DNA of 56,964 nucleotides. Source: Caldifarciminota bacterium UBA6260. Its GTDB lineage: Bacteria; Hydrothermota; 32-111. The notes under the pieces were generated by a model that saw only the letters and a list, made by a program, of their open reading frames with translations, did not search any database and was not told the DNA's origin. Position 1 is the first letter of the stretch. Every line of letters starts with the position of its first letter. A program made the translations under genes and the position numbers. The stretch covers positions 737-57,700 of the forward strand of contig DJVI01000031.1 of the NCBI GenBank assembly GCA_002441125.1, read 5' to 3'. This document shows, in pieces, positions 16,716-25,859 of this stretch.

Positions 16716-19062
16716 CGTTTATAAGAACCTTCCTTGGTTTTGAACCGTTCGCTGGTCCTATTATTCCATTCTTTTCAAGTTGTCTTGTTATTTTTGCTGC
16801 ACGTGGATATCCGAGTTTGAAATAGGATTGTATCATACTTGTTGAAACCTCTTTGTGTTTGGAAACGAACTCTTTAACCTGTTCAAAAAGTGGATCGAGT
16901 TCGTTCTCATCCTCTATATTCCCATCAAAATTTTGACCTATTCTTATATTCTGTGTATAACCAGATTCCTCTATAGGTATATGGTAAACTGTTCTTGTAA
17001 GAAGTTGGGTCAATTTTTCTTTTTCTATTTCAAGTTCTTCACTGTACTGCTGAACGAACTCATCTATTCTGTATTCACAACCAGGAGTATTTGAAGGGTT
17101 GGCTATACATTGTATAAGTTCATTTTCGATTATGAGTTTTGAAAGTTTTGCAGGATCCTTTACCTCATTCTCGAAAAGTTTTTTCATATATGTTTCAGCC
17201 CATAGGTTAACAATGTTTGTAGCTTCCTCAGTTTTTATAAAAGCCCCATGAGCCCTAACAGTTACTCCTTTCTGTGGTGGGATGTAAAGCATATCACCTT
17301 TTCCGAGAAGTTTTTCCGCACCTGATGTATCTATTATTGTCTTTGAATCAGCCTTTGAAGGGACTTTAAAAGAAATTCTTACAGGGAAGTTAGCTTTAAT
17401 TGAACCTGTTATTATATTAACTGAAGGTCTCTGTGTAGCAAGTATAAGATGTATTCCAACTGCTCTTGACATCTGTGCCAATCTTATGATATGTGTCTCT
17501 ATCTCTTTTGAACCTGTCATCATAAGATCCGCCATCTCATCTATAATTACTATTATGTAAGGTTTTTTCTTATCACTCTTCTTGTTATACTCAACTATAT
17601 CCCTGACTCCGAGTTTTGCAAAAGCTTTGTATCTAAGATCCATCCATTCGGTTAATTCTTTCAACATCAAAACAGCCTCTTTTGCATCCGTTATTACAGG
17701 TCTTTCAAGGTGTGGTATTCCGTTGTAGATTGAAAGTTCTATCCTTTTTGGATCAACCATTAAAAATCTAACCTCTTCAGGTTGTGCTTTAAAAAGTATG
17801 GATGCTATTATTCCGTTTATACAGACCGATTTACCGCTACCGGTAGTTCCAGCTATAAGTAGATGTGGCATCGATGATATCTGGGCTATAATGGGATTAT
17901 TTTCTGTGTCTCTACCTATAACAACTGTTGTTGGGTCATTACTTTCAAGAAACTCTTTCTCTGTTAAAAGGCCTTTTAAAAAGACTGTAACCCTGTTTCT
18001 ATTCGGTATCTCAATACCTACAGCAGATTTTCCGGGTATATGTCCCAAAACCCTTATAGATTTTGCTTTCATCGCTAATGCGAGATCATCTGAAAGTGAT
18101 GTTATCTTGTTAACCTTAATCCCAGGTGCAGGTTCGAATTCGTAGGTTGTTATTACTGGTCCTATATTCACATTAACTACTTTCCCTTCAACTGAAAAAT
18201 ATTTTAGCTTTTCCTCCAATATTTTTATATTCTGCTTTATCTCTTCCTCATCCGCACCTTCTTTTACTTTTGGAGGATCCTCGAGATAATCCAAAAACTC
18301 TTTTTTGAACTGGTCATTCAAAAGTTCTCTGTAATCTATATCCTGTTTCAACTGTGAACTGATAGAAACTTTTTTCTTCTTTTCCTTTTTCTTTTGACTT
18401 ACAGGATTATTTTCTTCTTCATTCTCATATTCTTCAGATGGCTCGATATCGTTTTCTTCAGTTGTTTCTTCTTCTTCTTTGTTTTTGGATATTTTCTGAT
18501 GAATTTTTGACACGAATTCAAAAATGTATTCTGGGTTTGTAAGAAGTAGTGTAGGGATTATTATCAGAAAAGAAAGAATAAGAGTCAACCCTATATTTCC
18601 AAAAAATGTGGAAAGTTTTGAAGATAATTTATCTCCCCAAAAGCCACTTATCTCTGGATTGTTTGTTATATTACCTATAAGAATAGGTATAAGTGATATC
18701 TGTATTATAGAAAGTATCGAAGGGAAAAAAACTTTTCGGAAATTTAAAATCAATCCTAAACCTGAATAAAGAAGAAATGTTGGAAGAAAAAATGCCAAAA
18801 CTCCAAAAAATCCAAAAGTTTTTTCAGAGATAAAATATCCAACAATTCCACCAAGATTTTTTTCTCTGTTTAGACTTTGTATCTGGTGAAAATCATAGTT
18901 GTAAAAAGATATGAAGAAGAATAGAGAAATTAAAAAAAGAAAAATAAAAATTATATAATTTGATAATTTTTTATCTTGGGAAAGTCCTCTTTTTTTGAAT
19001 TGGAAGATTACAGTTAACAAATATATTATCAAGGAAACTAAAAAAAATATTTTAGACAACAT
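16699..19062 (-). CDS. ftsK: DNA translocase FtsK
   Basis: The 787-residue septal DNA pump moves chromosome ends through the closing septum. About four hydrophobic segments lie in residues 1-185; an acidic then lysine-rich linker follows (EEETTEENDIEPSEE region, about 195-235); the motor has Walker A GTTGSGKSVCING and Walker B YIIVIIDEMADLMM plus LILATQRPSVNIITG. The C-terminal gamma winged helix is intact (STSMIQSYFKLGYPRAAKI, GIIGPANGSKPRKVLI) and should read polarity sequences and activate XerCD. The linker is short compared with E. coli. The start has no ribosome-binding site; a consensus promoter lies 6 bases upstream, suggesting a leaderless mRNA. Confidence 0.95.
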   Translation of the reverse strand: MLSKIFFLVSLIIYLLTVIFQFKKRGLSQDKKLSNYIIFIFLFLISLFFFISFYNYDFHQIQSLNREKNLGGIVGYFISEKTFGFFGVLAFFLPTFLLYSGLGLILNFRKVFFPSILSIIQISLIPILIGNITNNPEISGFWGDKLSSKLSTFFGNIGLTLILSFLIIIPTLLLTNPEYIFEFVSKIHQKISKNKEEEETTEENDIEPSEEYENEEENNPVSQKKKEKKKKVSISSQLKQDIDYRELLNDQFKKEFLDYLEDPPKVKEGADEEEIKQNIKILEEKLKYFSVEGKVVNVNIGPVITTYEFEPAPGIKVNKITSLSDDLALAMKAKSIRVLGHIPGKSAVGIEIPNRNRVTVFLKGLLTEKEFLESNDPTTVVIGRDTENNPIIAQISSMPHLLIAGTTGSGKSVCINGIIASILFKAQPEEVRFLMVDPKRIELSIYNGIPHLERPVITDAKEAVLMLKELTEWMDLRYKAFAKLGVRDIVEYNKKSDKKKPYIIVIIDEMADLMMTGSKEIETHIIRLAQMSRAVGIHLILATQRPSVNIITGSIKANFPVRISFKVPSKADSKTIIDTSGAEKLLGKGDMLYIPPQKGVTVRAHGAFIKTEEATNIVNLWAETYMKKLFENEVKDPAKLSKLIIENELIQCIANPSNTPGCEYRIDEFVQQYSEELEIEKEKLTQLLTRTVYHIPIEESGYTQNIRIGQNFDGNIEDENELDPLFEQVKEFVSKHKEVSTSMIQSYFKLGYPRAAKITRQLEKNGIIGPANGSKPRKVLINDDKNS

Positions 19063-19096
19063 AAATCAATTTTATCTTTATAGTTTCAGTTGTCAA
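19063..19096 (-). promoter_or_regulatory. Predicted sigma70-type promoter of ftsK, leaderless
   Basis: Read on the minus strand, TTGACA (19096-19091), a 16-base spacer, TAAAAT (19074-19069), then six bases to the ftsK ATG (19062). The -35 overlaps the stop codon of pepF. No purine-rich ribosome-binding site lies between -10 and ATG. Transcription would begin at or next to the A of the start codon. Confidence 0.7.
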
Positions 19097-20790
19097 CAGT
19101 TAACCTTTTTGTATTCATCATAGGTGAAGTTTATAAGTTTTTCCATCATCTTTTCAGAAAAATCAAACTTCACATTTGCTCTCTTGTAAACTTCCGCAAT
19201 GCTCAAAGATGAACCAACTTTTAAAGCTGAAAGATAATCGTCTATAGCTTTTTTGGGATTTTCTCTATAATTTATCCAGAGTTGTAAAGCACCGAGTTGT
19301 GCTATACCATACTCTATGTAATAGAAAGGTTGTTCAAAAATATGCAACTGTTTATGATAGAAAATTTTCATATAATCTTCGTAATCTGACCAGTCAACAA
19401 ACTTTTCTGAAAACTCGTTGAAAATATTTTTAAAATATTCTTTTCTTTCAGAAGAATTTATATTCTCTTTTGAGTAAATGAAGTGTTGGAATTTATCAAC
19501 AACGGCACACCATGGGAAAAAGTCGATTATACTTTCAAGATGTTTTCTCTTTGCCTGCTTTAAAGATTGTTCGTCTTTATAAAAAATATCCCATCTATCG
19601 TATGTTAAAAGTTCCATTCCCATAGATGCGAACTCCGCAACCTCAGATGGAGTGCTTTTGTAGAAAAATGTAAAAAGATCTTTCACAGCGATAGTGTGAA
19701 CAGCATGTCCTGTTTCATGCATAAGAGTTTTCATATCAGAATGTATCCCAGAACTGTTCATGAATATGAATGGAAGCCCAGTTTTGTAAAGAGGGTAGTT
19801 GTAACCTCCTGGAGCTTTCCCTTTTCTCGATTCGAGATCTAAATGTTTTTTATTAACTACTTTTTCAAAAGCTTCACCGAACCTTTTATCAACAGAATAA
19901 AAAACTTTTTTTGATTTCTCAATAAAATCTTCTGTGTTTTCGAAAGGTTTTAAAACAACTTCATCAGGTGAAGTTGCTGAAAGATCGTAAGGTTTAACTT
20001 TTTCGAGGTTCAATTTTTTTGCTTTTTCTTTAACTATCTCACCATAAATCGGAGTAACTATTTTTAGAACAGAATTGTGGAACTCTTCACATTCTTTTAT
20101 TCCATAATCGAACCTTTCAAGTTCCCTGAACCTTAGTTCTACATAATTTTTAAAGTTAGCATTTTTTGCTTTTTTGTTTCTCAGTTCTGTCAGCTCTGAT
20201 AATATATTTTCTATTTTTTCGGAGTACTCCATTCTCTTTCCAACCAAGGCTTCAAAAGCCTCTTTCCTTTCATTTCTGTCTTTACTCTGTAAAAATAAAG
20301 ACATCTGAGGAAGGGTATACTCTCTTCCTTTGAAGTTTACAACCATACTTCCGATAGTTTGCTGATATTCCATAGTTTTCTTAGTTATCTCCGTATCGAG
20401 TTGTATATTTTCTTTTCTGAAAATATCAACCTCATTTTTGAACCTTTTTATCAAAAGCCCCCATTTTTCCTGATCTATCATCGATATGTATTTAGAGTTT
20501 ACAATCTTTTTAAAAATTTCAAAACTAATCTCCTTCATCTTTGGTTCAATCTCGTTGTTGAAAACCAAGAACCTATCACGGTATTCTTTGTTCTGTGTAT
20601 CCCTTGTCATATTTATGTAAGCCCATCCGAAAGCTTCCGAAATGAATTCAGAAAGAAATGAAAAATCTTCAAGAAGTTTGAGAAGGTCCTCTGGAGATTT
20701 TATATCCCTTTTAAGGATATTCTCATAGTAATCTTTTAAATCTTCCCATCCTTTTAACTCGATATTTAAGTTTTTGAAATCTATTTCCAT
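19093..20790 (-). CDS. M3-family oligoendopeptidase (PepF-like)
   Basis: The 565-residue cytoplasmic zinc peptidase has the catalytic HETGHAVH motif (about residue 375) with the third ligand Glu in TPSEVAEFASMGMELL. Upstream residues are helical as in oligoendopeptidase F/PepF enzymes, which degrade short peptides. No signal peptide is present. A good AAGGAG lies before the ATG. It is followed after 30 bases by ftsK, which appears to have its own promoter. It is divergent from recF across only 51 bases. Confidence 0.9.
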   Translation of the reverse strand: MEIDFKNLNIELKGWEDLKDYYENILKRDIKSPEDLLKLLEDFSFLSEFISEAFGWAYINMTRDTQNKEYRDRFLVFNNEIEPKMKEISFEIFKKIVNSKYISMIDQEKWGLLIKRFKNEVDIFRKENIQLDTEITKKTMEYQQTIGSMVVNFKGREYTLPQMSLFLQSKDRNERKEAFEALVGKRMEYSEKIENILSELTELRNKKAKNANFKNYVELRFRELERFDYGIKECEEFHNSVLKIVTPIYGEIVKEKAKKLNLEKVKPYDLSATSPDEVVLKPFENTEDFIEKSKKVFYSVDKRFGEAFEKVVNKKHLDLESRKGKAPGGYNYPLYKTGLPFIFMNSSGIHSDMKTLMHETGHAVHTIAVKDLFTFFYKSTPSEVAEFASMGMELLTYDRWDIFYKDEQSLKQAKRKHLESIIDFFPWCAVVDKFQHFIYSKENINSSERKEYFKNIFNEFSEKFVDWSDYEDYMKIFYHKQLHIFEQPFYYIEYGIAQLGALQLWINYRENPKKAIDDYLSALKVGSSLSIAEVYKRANVKFDFSEKMMEKLINFTYDEYKKVNC

Positions 20791-20807
20791 TTTTTCTCCT
20801 TTTAGAG

Positions 20808-20841
20808 TTGAATTTTTACAAAATTTTGGTAATCTTACTGA
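20808..20841 (+). promoter_or_regulatory. Predicted promoter of recF, leaderless layout
   Basis: TTGAAT (20808-20813), a 16-base spacer, a weak -10 TAATCT (20830-20835), then six bases to the recF ATG. The -10 matches the consensus at only three positions, so alone it would be unconvincing. The spacing is identical to that before ftsK, amrS and tilS, and recF has no clear ribosome-binding site. Confidence 0.45.
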
Positions 20842-21903
20842 ATGATTATCAAAAAATTAAGTATAGTTAATTTTAGAAATTTTTCAAGTAAACTGTTTAC
20901 TTTTGAAGATAGAACTATGATAACCGGTGCGAATGGCTCCGGTAAGACATCAATTATAGAATCTATCTATTATCTTACAAATTTTAAATCATTCAGGACA
21001 TCTAACGATAAAAAAATTGTTAAGATAGGTGAGAATAGTTTTATTATAAACCTTGAAGGGGAAAGGGGTGGAGAAGATTTTGTTTTGGGGCTTTTGTATA
21101 AAGATAACAAAAAGATACTCTCAATAAATGGTAACAGAATAACTAAACTGACAGATGGTTTTGGTTTTTTTATATCCGTTATTTTTTCAACATACGATAA
21201 ACTTCTTTCTGATAGAATGGCTATATACAGGAGAAAATTCGTTGATAGATTGATCTCAACTATCGATAATGAGTATTTTGAAAATCTTATCCAGTACCAT
21301 TCTATTTTGAAAAGGAGGAATTTTATTTTGAAAGAGGATGGAGATAAAAGGTTGCTTGAAACATACTCTCTTCAACTTTCCGAAAGATCTGTTTACTTGT
21401 ATGAGAGAAGGTTAGAATTCATAACATATTTTGAAGATCTTCTAAATGGGTTGTATGAAAAGGTTTTCGAAAGAAAAGGGCTCGTTAAAGTCAAATATTC
21501 TTCTTCAAAGGATGGAGGGAATTTTAAAGATGTACCACTCTTCGAAAAATTTAAAACAAATTTTTCTTTTGAAAAGCAAAAGAAGAGAACAATGTTTGGA
21601 CCTCACCTTGATGATATTGTAATTACTGTTGAAGGAAAACCTGTTAGCGATTTTGGAAGCGAGGGGGAAAAAACTTTACTTGGGATAACATTAAAAATAG
21701 CTGAACTGAATCTTATATATGAAAATATAGGAGAGTATCCGGTAGTTTTAATAGATGATGCTTTTTCTGAACTTGACAGAATAAAGACAAACAAACTACT
21801 TGAGATTTTTGAATCTTATCCTCAAGTTATAATAACATTCCCTAAAAAATGGGAGAATCTTGAAAACTATAAAATTATAGATCTCGATAAGGAAAGAATA
21901 TGA
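20842..21903 (+). CDS. recF: DNA replication and repair protein RecF
   Basis: The 353-residue SMC-like ATPase helps load RecA at gaps. Motifs are the N-terminal LSIVNFRNFSS start, Walker A GANGSGKTSIIE, a signature-like SEGEKTLLGITLKIAE and Walker B YPVVLIDDAFSELD, in the order of RecF. There is no room for the long coiled coil of RecN or SMC. Unlike many genomes it is not beside dnaA or dnaN. Its stop overlaps mntP by ATGA. Confidence 0.9.
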   Translation: MIIKKLSIVNFRNFSSKLFTFEDRTMITGANGSGKTSIIESIYYLTNFKSFRTSNDKKIVKIGENSFIINLEGERGGEDFVLGLLYKDNKKILSINGNRITKLTDGFGFFISVIFSTYDKLLSDRMAIYRRKFVDRLISTIDNEYFENLIQYHSILKRRNFILKEDGDKRLLETYSLQLSERSVYLYERRLEFITYFEDLLNGLYEKVFERKGLVKVKYSSSKDGGNFKDVPLFEKFKTNFSFEKQKKRTMFGPHLDDIVITVEGKPVSDFGSEGEKTLLGITLKIAELNLIYENIGEYPVVLIDDAFSELDRIKTNKLLEIFESYPQVIITFPKKWENLENYKIIDLDKERI

Positions 21904-22454
21904 ACATACTTTCAATAATTTTTGTATCAATCGGACTTTCTCTTGATGCATCGGCAGTTTCACTTGTATGTGGTTTGAACGAAAGGAAAAAAAGATTCTT
22001 ACTATCTTTGAAATTGGGAACATTTTTTGGAATATTCCAATCGTTGATGTTTTTAATAGGTTATTCTTTTGGTGTTGGATTTTCGATTTTAATAAGTAGA
22101 TTCGATCACTGGGTGGCATTCTTTCTCTTGATTTTAGTTGGTGGAAAGATGGTTTACGAGAATTTTAAAAAAGAGGAAAAGAAATGTTTCAATACCGATT
22201 CTTTAATAGTTCTTTTAACTCTTTCTTTAGCAACAAGTATTGATGCCTTGGCTGTTGGAATATCCTTCGCTTTACTGAGTTTTGATCTCTTGATTACAAC
22301 TATTTTGATAGGAATGATAACATTTTTAAACTCTTTTATCTTTACACTTTTTGGAAAATTTTTTAACAGGTTTGTAAATAACAGATCAGAATTGGTTGGA
22401 GGTTTGATACTTATCGGTATAGGGATAAAAATTTTGATGGAGCATACTTTATGA
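21900..22454 (+). CDS. mntP: Putative manganese efflux pump MntP
   Basis: The 184-residue membrane protein has six hydrophobic segments in two related halves. The two acidic signatures are SLDASAVS in helix 1 and ATSIDALAVG in helix 4, matching the conserved aspartates of MntP (formerly DUF204). MntP exports Mn2+ to protect against overload. No manganese-sensing riboswitch is visible: the gene overlaps recF by four bases and so has no leader of its own. Confidence 0.92.
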   Translation: MNILSIIFVSIGLSLDASAVSLVCGLNERKKRFLLSLKLGTFFGIFQSLMFLIGYSFGVGFSILISRFDHWVAFFLLILVGGKMVYENFKKEEKKCFNTDSLIVLLTLSLATSIDALAVGISFALLSFDLLITTILIGMITFLNSFIFTLFGKFFNRFVNNRSELVGGLILIGIGIKILMEHTL

Positions 22455-22924
22455 AAAATTGTGTTTATTACGATTCTTCGATAGGTTTGATTCTTATAGA
22501 AGAGGAGAATGGTGTTGTAACAAAACTCGATTTTGTTAAAAGCAAAAGTGTGAAAAAAAATTTATACAAGAGTAAAATTTTAGATCAGGCATTGAAACAA
22601 CTTGATCAGTATTTTAAAAAAAAGAGGAAGAAATTTTCTTTAAAGGTTAATTTCAGTGGTACAGATTTCCAGAAGGAAGTTTTAAAGAAAACCTGTGAAA
22701 TCGGATACGGAGAAACTGTTTCTTATTCGAAGATAGCAAAGATGATAGGTAGACCAAAAGCTGTAAGGGCTGTTGGTAGTGCTTTGAAACAAAACAGTGT
22801 CCCGATAATCATACCCTGTCATAGAGTTATAGGAAAAGATGGAAATCTTAGAGGATTTGCCGGAAAGATTAAAGTGAAGGAATTTTTATTGAAATTAGAA
22901 AATCCTCATTTTAAAATAAAGTAA
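22451..22924 (+). CDS. ogt: Methylated-DNA--protein-cysteine methyltransferase
   Basis: The 157-residue suicide repair protein transfers alkyl groups from O6-alkylguanine to a cysteine. The active site is IIIPCHRVIGKDGNLRGFAG, with VSYSKIAKMIGRPKAVRAVG as the DNA-binding helix-turn-helix and its arginine finger. The N-terminal half is shorter than in Ada but normal for Ogt. It overlaps mntP by ATGA, placing two DNA-repair genes (recF, ogt) in this transcription unit. Confidence 0.93.
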   Translation: MKNCVYYDSSIGLILIEEENGVVTKLDFVKSKSVKKNLYKSKILDQALKQLDQYFKKKRKKFSLKVNFSGTDFQKEVLKKTCEIGYGETVSYSKIAKMIGRPKAVRAVGSALKQNSVPIIIPCHRVIGKDGNLRGFAGKIKVKEFLLKLENPHFKIK

Positions 22925-22949
22925 AAATTTTTTCAAAAAAGAAGGTTTT

Positions 22950-24791
22950 ATGAAATTTAACAAAAAAATTAGAAATATTGCTATTATAGCACATGTGGAT
23001 CATGGTAAAACAACTCTCGTTGATTCAATGTTCAAACAGAGTGGAATGTTTAAAGTAAGGGATGGAATAGAGGAAAGGATAATGGATTCTTTGGATCTTG
23101 AAAGGGAAAGGGGTATAACTATAGCTGCGAAAAACTGTTCTATCAACTATAAGGATATAAAGGTTAACATTATTGATACTCCCGGTCATGCAGATTTTGG
23201 AAGTGAAGTTGAAAGGGCTCTTTTTATGGTTAATGGAGCGATTTTACTTGTTGACGCTTCTGAAGGTCCACTTCCACAAACAAGGTTCGTTTTAAAAAAG
23301 GCACTCGAGAAAAATTTAAAAATAATAGTTGTGATCAACAAGATAGATAGAAAGGATGCAAGAATAAAAGAAGTTTCAGATGATATTTTTGAACTTTTCG
23401 TTTCCCTTGATGCAACGGATGAACAACTGGATTACCCAATTTTGTACGCTGTTGGAAGGGATGGAATAGCAAAAAGAAAAATTGATGATGACTCAAAAGA
23501 TCTCACCCCACTTTTTGAAGCTATTTACAACTATATACCGGCCCCAATGTATAGGGATGATGAAATTTTCCAGATGCTTGTTTGTGATCTCTCCTATTCC
23601 GATTATCTTGGGAGGCTTGCTATAGGAAAAGTTGTCAACGGTAATGTTAAAAAGAATGACCAACTCGTATGTATTAATTCTGAAAGAGGCATAATACCTC
23701 TTACGGTTACAAAACTGCAGGTATACGAAGGGAATAAGATCAAAGAGGTTGAGAGTGTTGAAAGTGGTGAGATAATAGTTCTCGCTGGAGTAGAAGATGT
23801 TAGAATTGGAGATACTATCTGTAATAAAGATTTCCCAGAGAGTTTGCCTGGAATACTTATAGATGAACCTGCAATTTCAATGGTTTTCACTGTTAACACT
23901 TCCCCGCTTGCGGGAAGGGAAGGTAAAAATGTACAATCTAAAAAATTGAGAGAGAGATTGTATAAGGAGACTCTTAAAAATGTTGGAATTCAGGTTGAGG
24001 ATGGTGTTGAACCAAACACATTCATAGTGAAGGGTAGAGGTGAACTACAACTTTCTGTTCTAATCGAGAGTATGAGAAGGGAAGGTTTCGAACTTACGGT
24101 TGGTAGACCAAAGGTTATTTTTAAATATAAAGATGGAAAAACATTTGAACCTATTGAACATATTTTCATCGATACTGAGGATAAGTATGTTGGAATAGTT
24201 ACAGAAAAATTATCTTTGAGAAAGGGAATATTACATAACCTTTCAACAAATGCAAACGGAAGGGTTAGAATGGAATTTCTGATTCCATCGAGAGGTCTTA
24301 TAGGTTACAGATCAGAATTTTTAACTGACACAAGGGGAACTGGAATAATGAATGGGTATCTTGAAGGTTATGAGGAGTATAAAGGAGATATACCTTCAAG
24401 GACAACAGGATCACTTGTTTCTGAAAATGAAGGGAAGGCTGTTGCTTACGCACTATCATATCTTGAAGAGAGAGGAAGGCTTTTTGTTGTTCCAAACGAT
24501 CCTGTCTATGAGGGTATGATAATAGGTGAGCATAGTAAGGAGAATGATCTAAATGTTAACCCAACTAAGGAAAAAAGGTTATCGAATATGAGGTCAGTCT
24601 CAAAGGACGATTCTATAGTTCTAACTCCAGTTATTCCCATGACACTTGAGAAAGCTATGGAATTTATAAAAGATGATGAGATGATTGAGGTTACACCAAA
24701 ATCTATAAGGTTGAGGAAAAAAATATTATCAGCTTTTGAAAGGAGAAGGTTGAGAGGTGATAAAAGGGAAGAGAGTGATGAAGATTTTTAA
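22950..24791 (+). CDS. typA: Ribosome-associated GTPase TypA/BipA
   Basis: The 613-residue translational GTPase has G1 AHVDHGKTTLVDSM, G2 RERGITIAAKN, G3 IIDTPGHADFG and G4 INKIDRKD. EF-G-like domains III and V (GRGELQLSVLIESMRREG, FLIPSRGLIGYRSEF) and the TypA-specific C-terminal domain follow. Family members aid 50S assembly and stress growth. A 25-base gap with AGAAGG lies upstream. The 3' end marks the close of the recF unit; no convincing terminator hairpin was seen before the next promoter. Confidence 0.95.
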   Translation: MKFNKKIRNIAIIAHVDHGKTTLVDSMFKQSGMFKVRDGIEERIMDSLDLERERGITIAAKNCSINYKDIKVNIIDTPGHADFGSEVERALFMVNGAILLVDASEGPLPQTRFVLKKALEKNLKIIVVINKIDRKDARIKEVSDDIFELFVSLDATDEQLDYPILYAVGRDGIAKRKIDDDSKDLTPLFEAIYNYIPAPMYRDDEIFQMLVCDLSYSDYLGRLAIGKVVNGNVKKNDQLVCINSERGIIPLTVTKLQVYEGNKIKEVESVESGEIIVLAGVEDVRIGDTICNKDFPESLPGILIDEPAISMVFTVNTSPLAGREGKNVQSKKLRERLYKETLKNVGIQVEDGVEPNTFIVKGRGELQLSVLIESMRREGFELTVGRPKVIFKYKDGKTFEPIEHIFIDTEDKYVGIVTEKLSLRKGILHNLSTNANGRVRMEFLIPSRGLIGYRSEFLTDTRGTGIMNGYLEGYEEYKGDIPSRTTGSLVSENEGKAVAYALSYLEERGRLFVVPNDPVYEGMIIGEHSKENDLNVNPTKEKRLSNMRSVSKDDSIVLTPVIPMTLEKAMEFIKDDEMIEVTPKSIRLRKKILSAFERRRLRGDKREESDEDF

Positions 24792-24807
24792 ATTACTTTT
24801 AAAATTC

Positions 24808-24844
24808 TTGACTATTTGTTTTTGTTAAAATATAATATATTTTT
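24808..24844 (+). promoter_or_regulatory. Strong sigma70-type promoter, leaderless or near-leaderless
   Basis: TTGACT (24808-24813), a 17-base spacer and a perfect TATAAT (24831-24836), then eight T/A bases to the ATG at 24845. It drives the long 24845-40542 gene run. The start would fall within two bases of the ATG, and no ribosome-binding site is present. Confidence 0.75.
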
Positions 24845-25453
24845 ATGAGAAAATTAAATTTTTTAATGTTCGTTTTTATTTTTACAACACTTTTTGGAGC
24901 TGATATTAAAAATTCTACAGGTGCTATATATATTCCAAAAAATTATTTTTCCTATGTTGATCTTTTTAAATTCAAAACTATTTTTGATTCCCTGAATTTG
25001 AACTATTTTACCTTCTCGGACAAGAACGATACATGTATATCTGAAACATTTGAAAAGGTTCTTCCAAATACTTGTATCGATTCTATTAGTGTTTCAGATT
25101 TTGATTACCTTATCATAGTTGGTGGAAGAGGTGTTGTTAATGAGATTGAAAATAAAAAACTTTTAAAACTGATAAAAGAGGCAGATTTACAAAAGAAATT
25201 TATTATAGCAATAGGTTACGCTCCAGTTTTGCTTGTTAAGGCTAAAGTTACAGATGGTAAATATGTGACAATGACAAACACATATATGCTCTACCAGAAG
25301 GTTAAAGATGTTAAGATAAAGTATGTTAATAGGGACATAGTTTCATCCAAAAACCTTATCACAACACAGACAAACGAAAACCTTGATCTTCTTTTTTCAA
25401 AATTTGTGGAACTTTACAATGGTACTTCTTCTACAGAGAGTTTTGGAAAGTAA
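24845..25453 (+). CDS. Secreted DJ-1/PfpI-like protein lacking the nucleophile cysteine
   Basis: The 202-residue protein has a signal peptide (RKLNFLMFVFIFTTLFG, cut about residue 18) and a flavodoxin-like fold with the DJ-1/PfpI blocks: DYLIIVGGRGVVNEI (the usual GG turn) and FIIAIGYAPVLLVKA. The second block aligns with the nucleophile elbow A-I-C-H-G-P of active PfpI/DJ-1 enzymes; here it reads A-I-G-Y-A-P, so Cys and His are both replaced. Two cysteines elsewhere (NDTCIS, NTCIDS) could form a disulphide outside the cytoplasm. It is therefore probably not a protease or glyoxalase. It is the first gene of a long operon and overlaps dtd by 35 bases. Confidence 0.75.
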   Translation: MRKLNFLMFVFIFTTLFGADIKNSTGAIYIPKNYFSYVDLFKFKTIFDSLNLNYFTFSDKNDTCISETFEKVLPNTCIDSISVSDFDYLIIVGGRGVVNEIENKKLLKLIKEADLQKKFIIAIGYAPVLLVKAKVTDGKYVTMTNTYMLYQKVKDVKIKYVNRDIVSSKNLITTQTNENLDLLFSKFVELYNGTSSTESFGK

Positions 25454-25859
25454 AATTTTTGTTGATGGCAAGATCTTTTCAAACACCGGAAAAGGGCTTC
25501 TTATTTTTGTTTGTTTCAAAAATGAGGATCTAAAAAAGGATATCGATTTTGAAAGGGTTGTTAAAAAAGTTTTGAACTTTAGAGTGTTTGAGGATGAAAA
25601 CAAAAAATTCAACAGGTCTATAGAGGATGTTAAAGGAGAGATAATGCTTGTTTCTCAGTTCACTCTTGCGAGCAGAAATTTTGATGGTAACAGACCTTCC
25701 TTCGATGATTCTTTAAGATTCGAAGATGCAAAAATCCTCTTTGAAAAGCTTTACATAAAATTTTCAGAAAAGATAAAGACCCAGAAAGGAAGTTTTGGTG
25801 ATTATATGGAAGTCCATCTTGTTAACGATGGACCAGCAACATTTATACTGGAGTTTTAA
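25419..25859 (+). CDS. dtd: D-aminoacyl-tRNA deacylase
   Basis: The 146-residue enzyme clears D-amino acids and glycine from mischarged tRNAs. The start at ATG 25419 gives VLLLQRVLESKIFVDGK, matching the usual MRAVIQRV-type N-terminus; a longer frame opening at 25383 adds residues not found in the family. Signatures are the SQFTLASR block and the C-terminal NDGPATFILEF (GP motif). It overlaps the DJ-1-like gene by 35 bases in another frame, and its stop TAA overlaps the yicC ATG. Confidence 0.93.
   Translation: MVLLLQRVLESKIFVDGKIFSNTGKGLLIFVCFKNEDLKKDIDFERVVKKVLNFRVFEDENKKFNRSIEDVKGEIMLVSQFTLASRNFDGNRPSFDDSLRFEDAKILFEKLYIKFSEKIKTQKGSFGDYMEVHLVNDGPATFILEF

Noticed and set aside
22451..22924. 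Frameshift or truncation in ogt because of its short N-terminus
   Set aside because: 157 residues with the helix-turn-helix and PCHRV site intact is a normal length for the single-domain enzyme.
23603..23899. Antisense open frames inside typA, and similar ones inside bamA, ftsH, radA and guaA
   Set aside because: They are serine- and leucine-rich mirror images of conserved coding sequence with no motif or ribosome-binding site.
25383..25453. DJ-1-like gene and dtd as a frameshifted fusion
   Set aside because: dtd has its normal N-terminus from ATG 25419, and the overlap is only 35 bases, like many others here.
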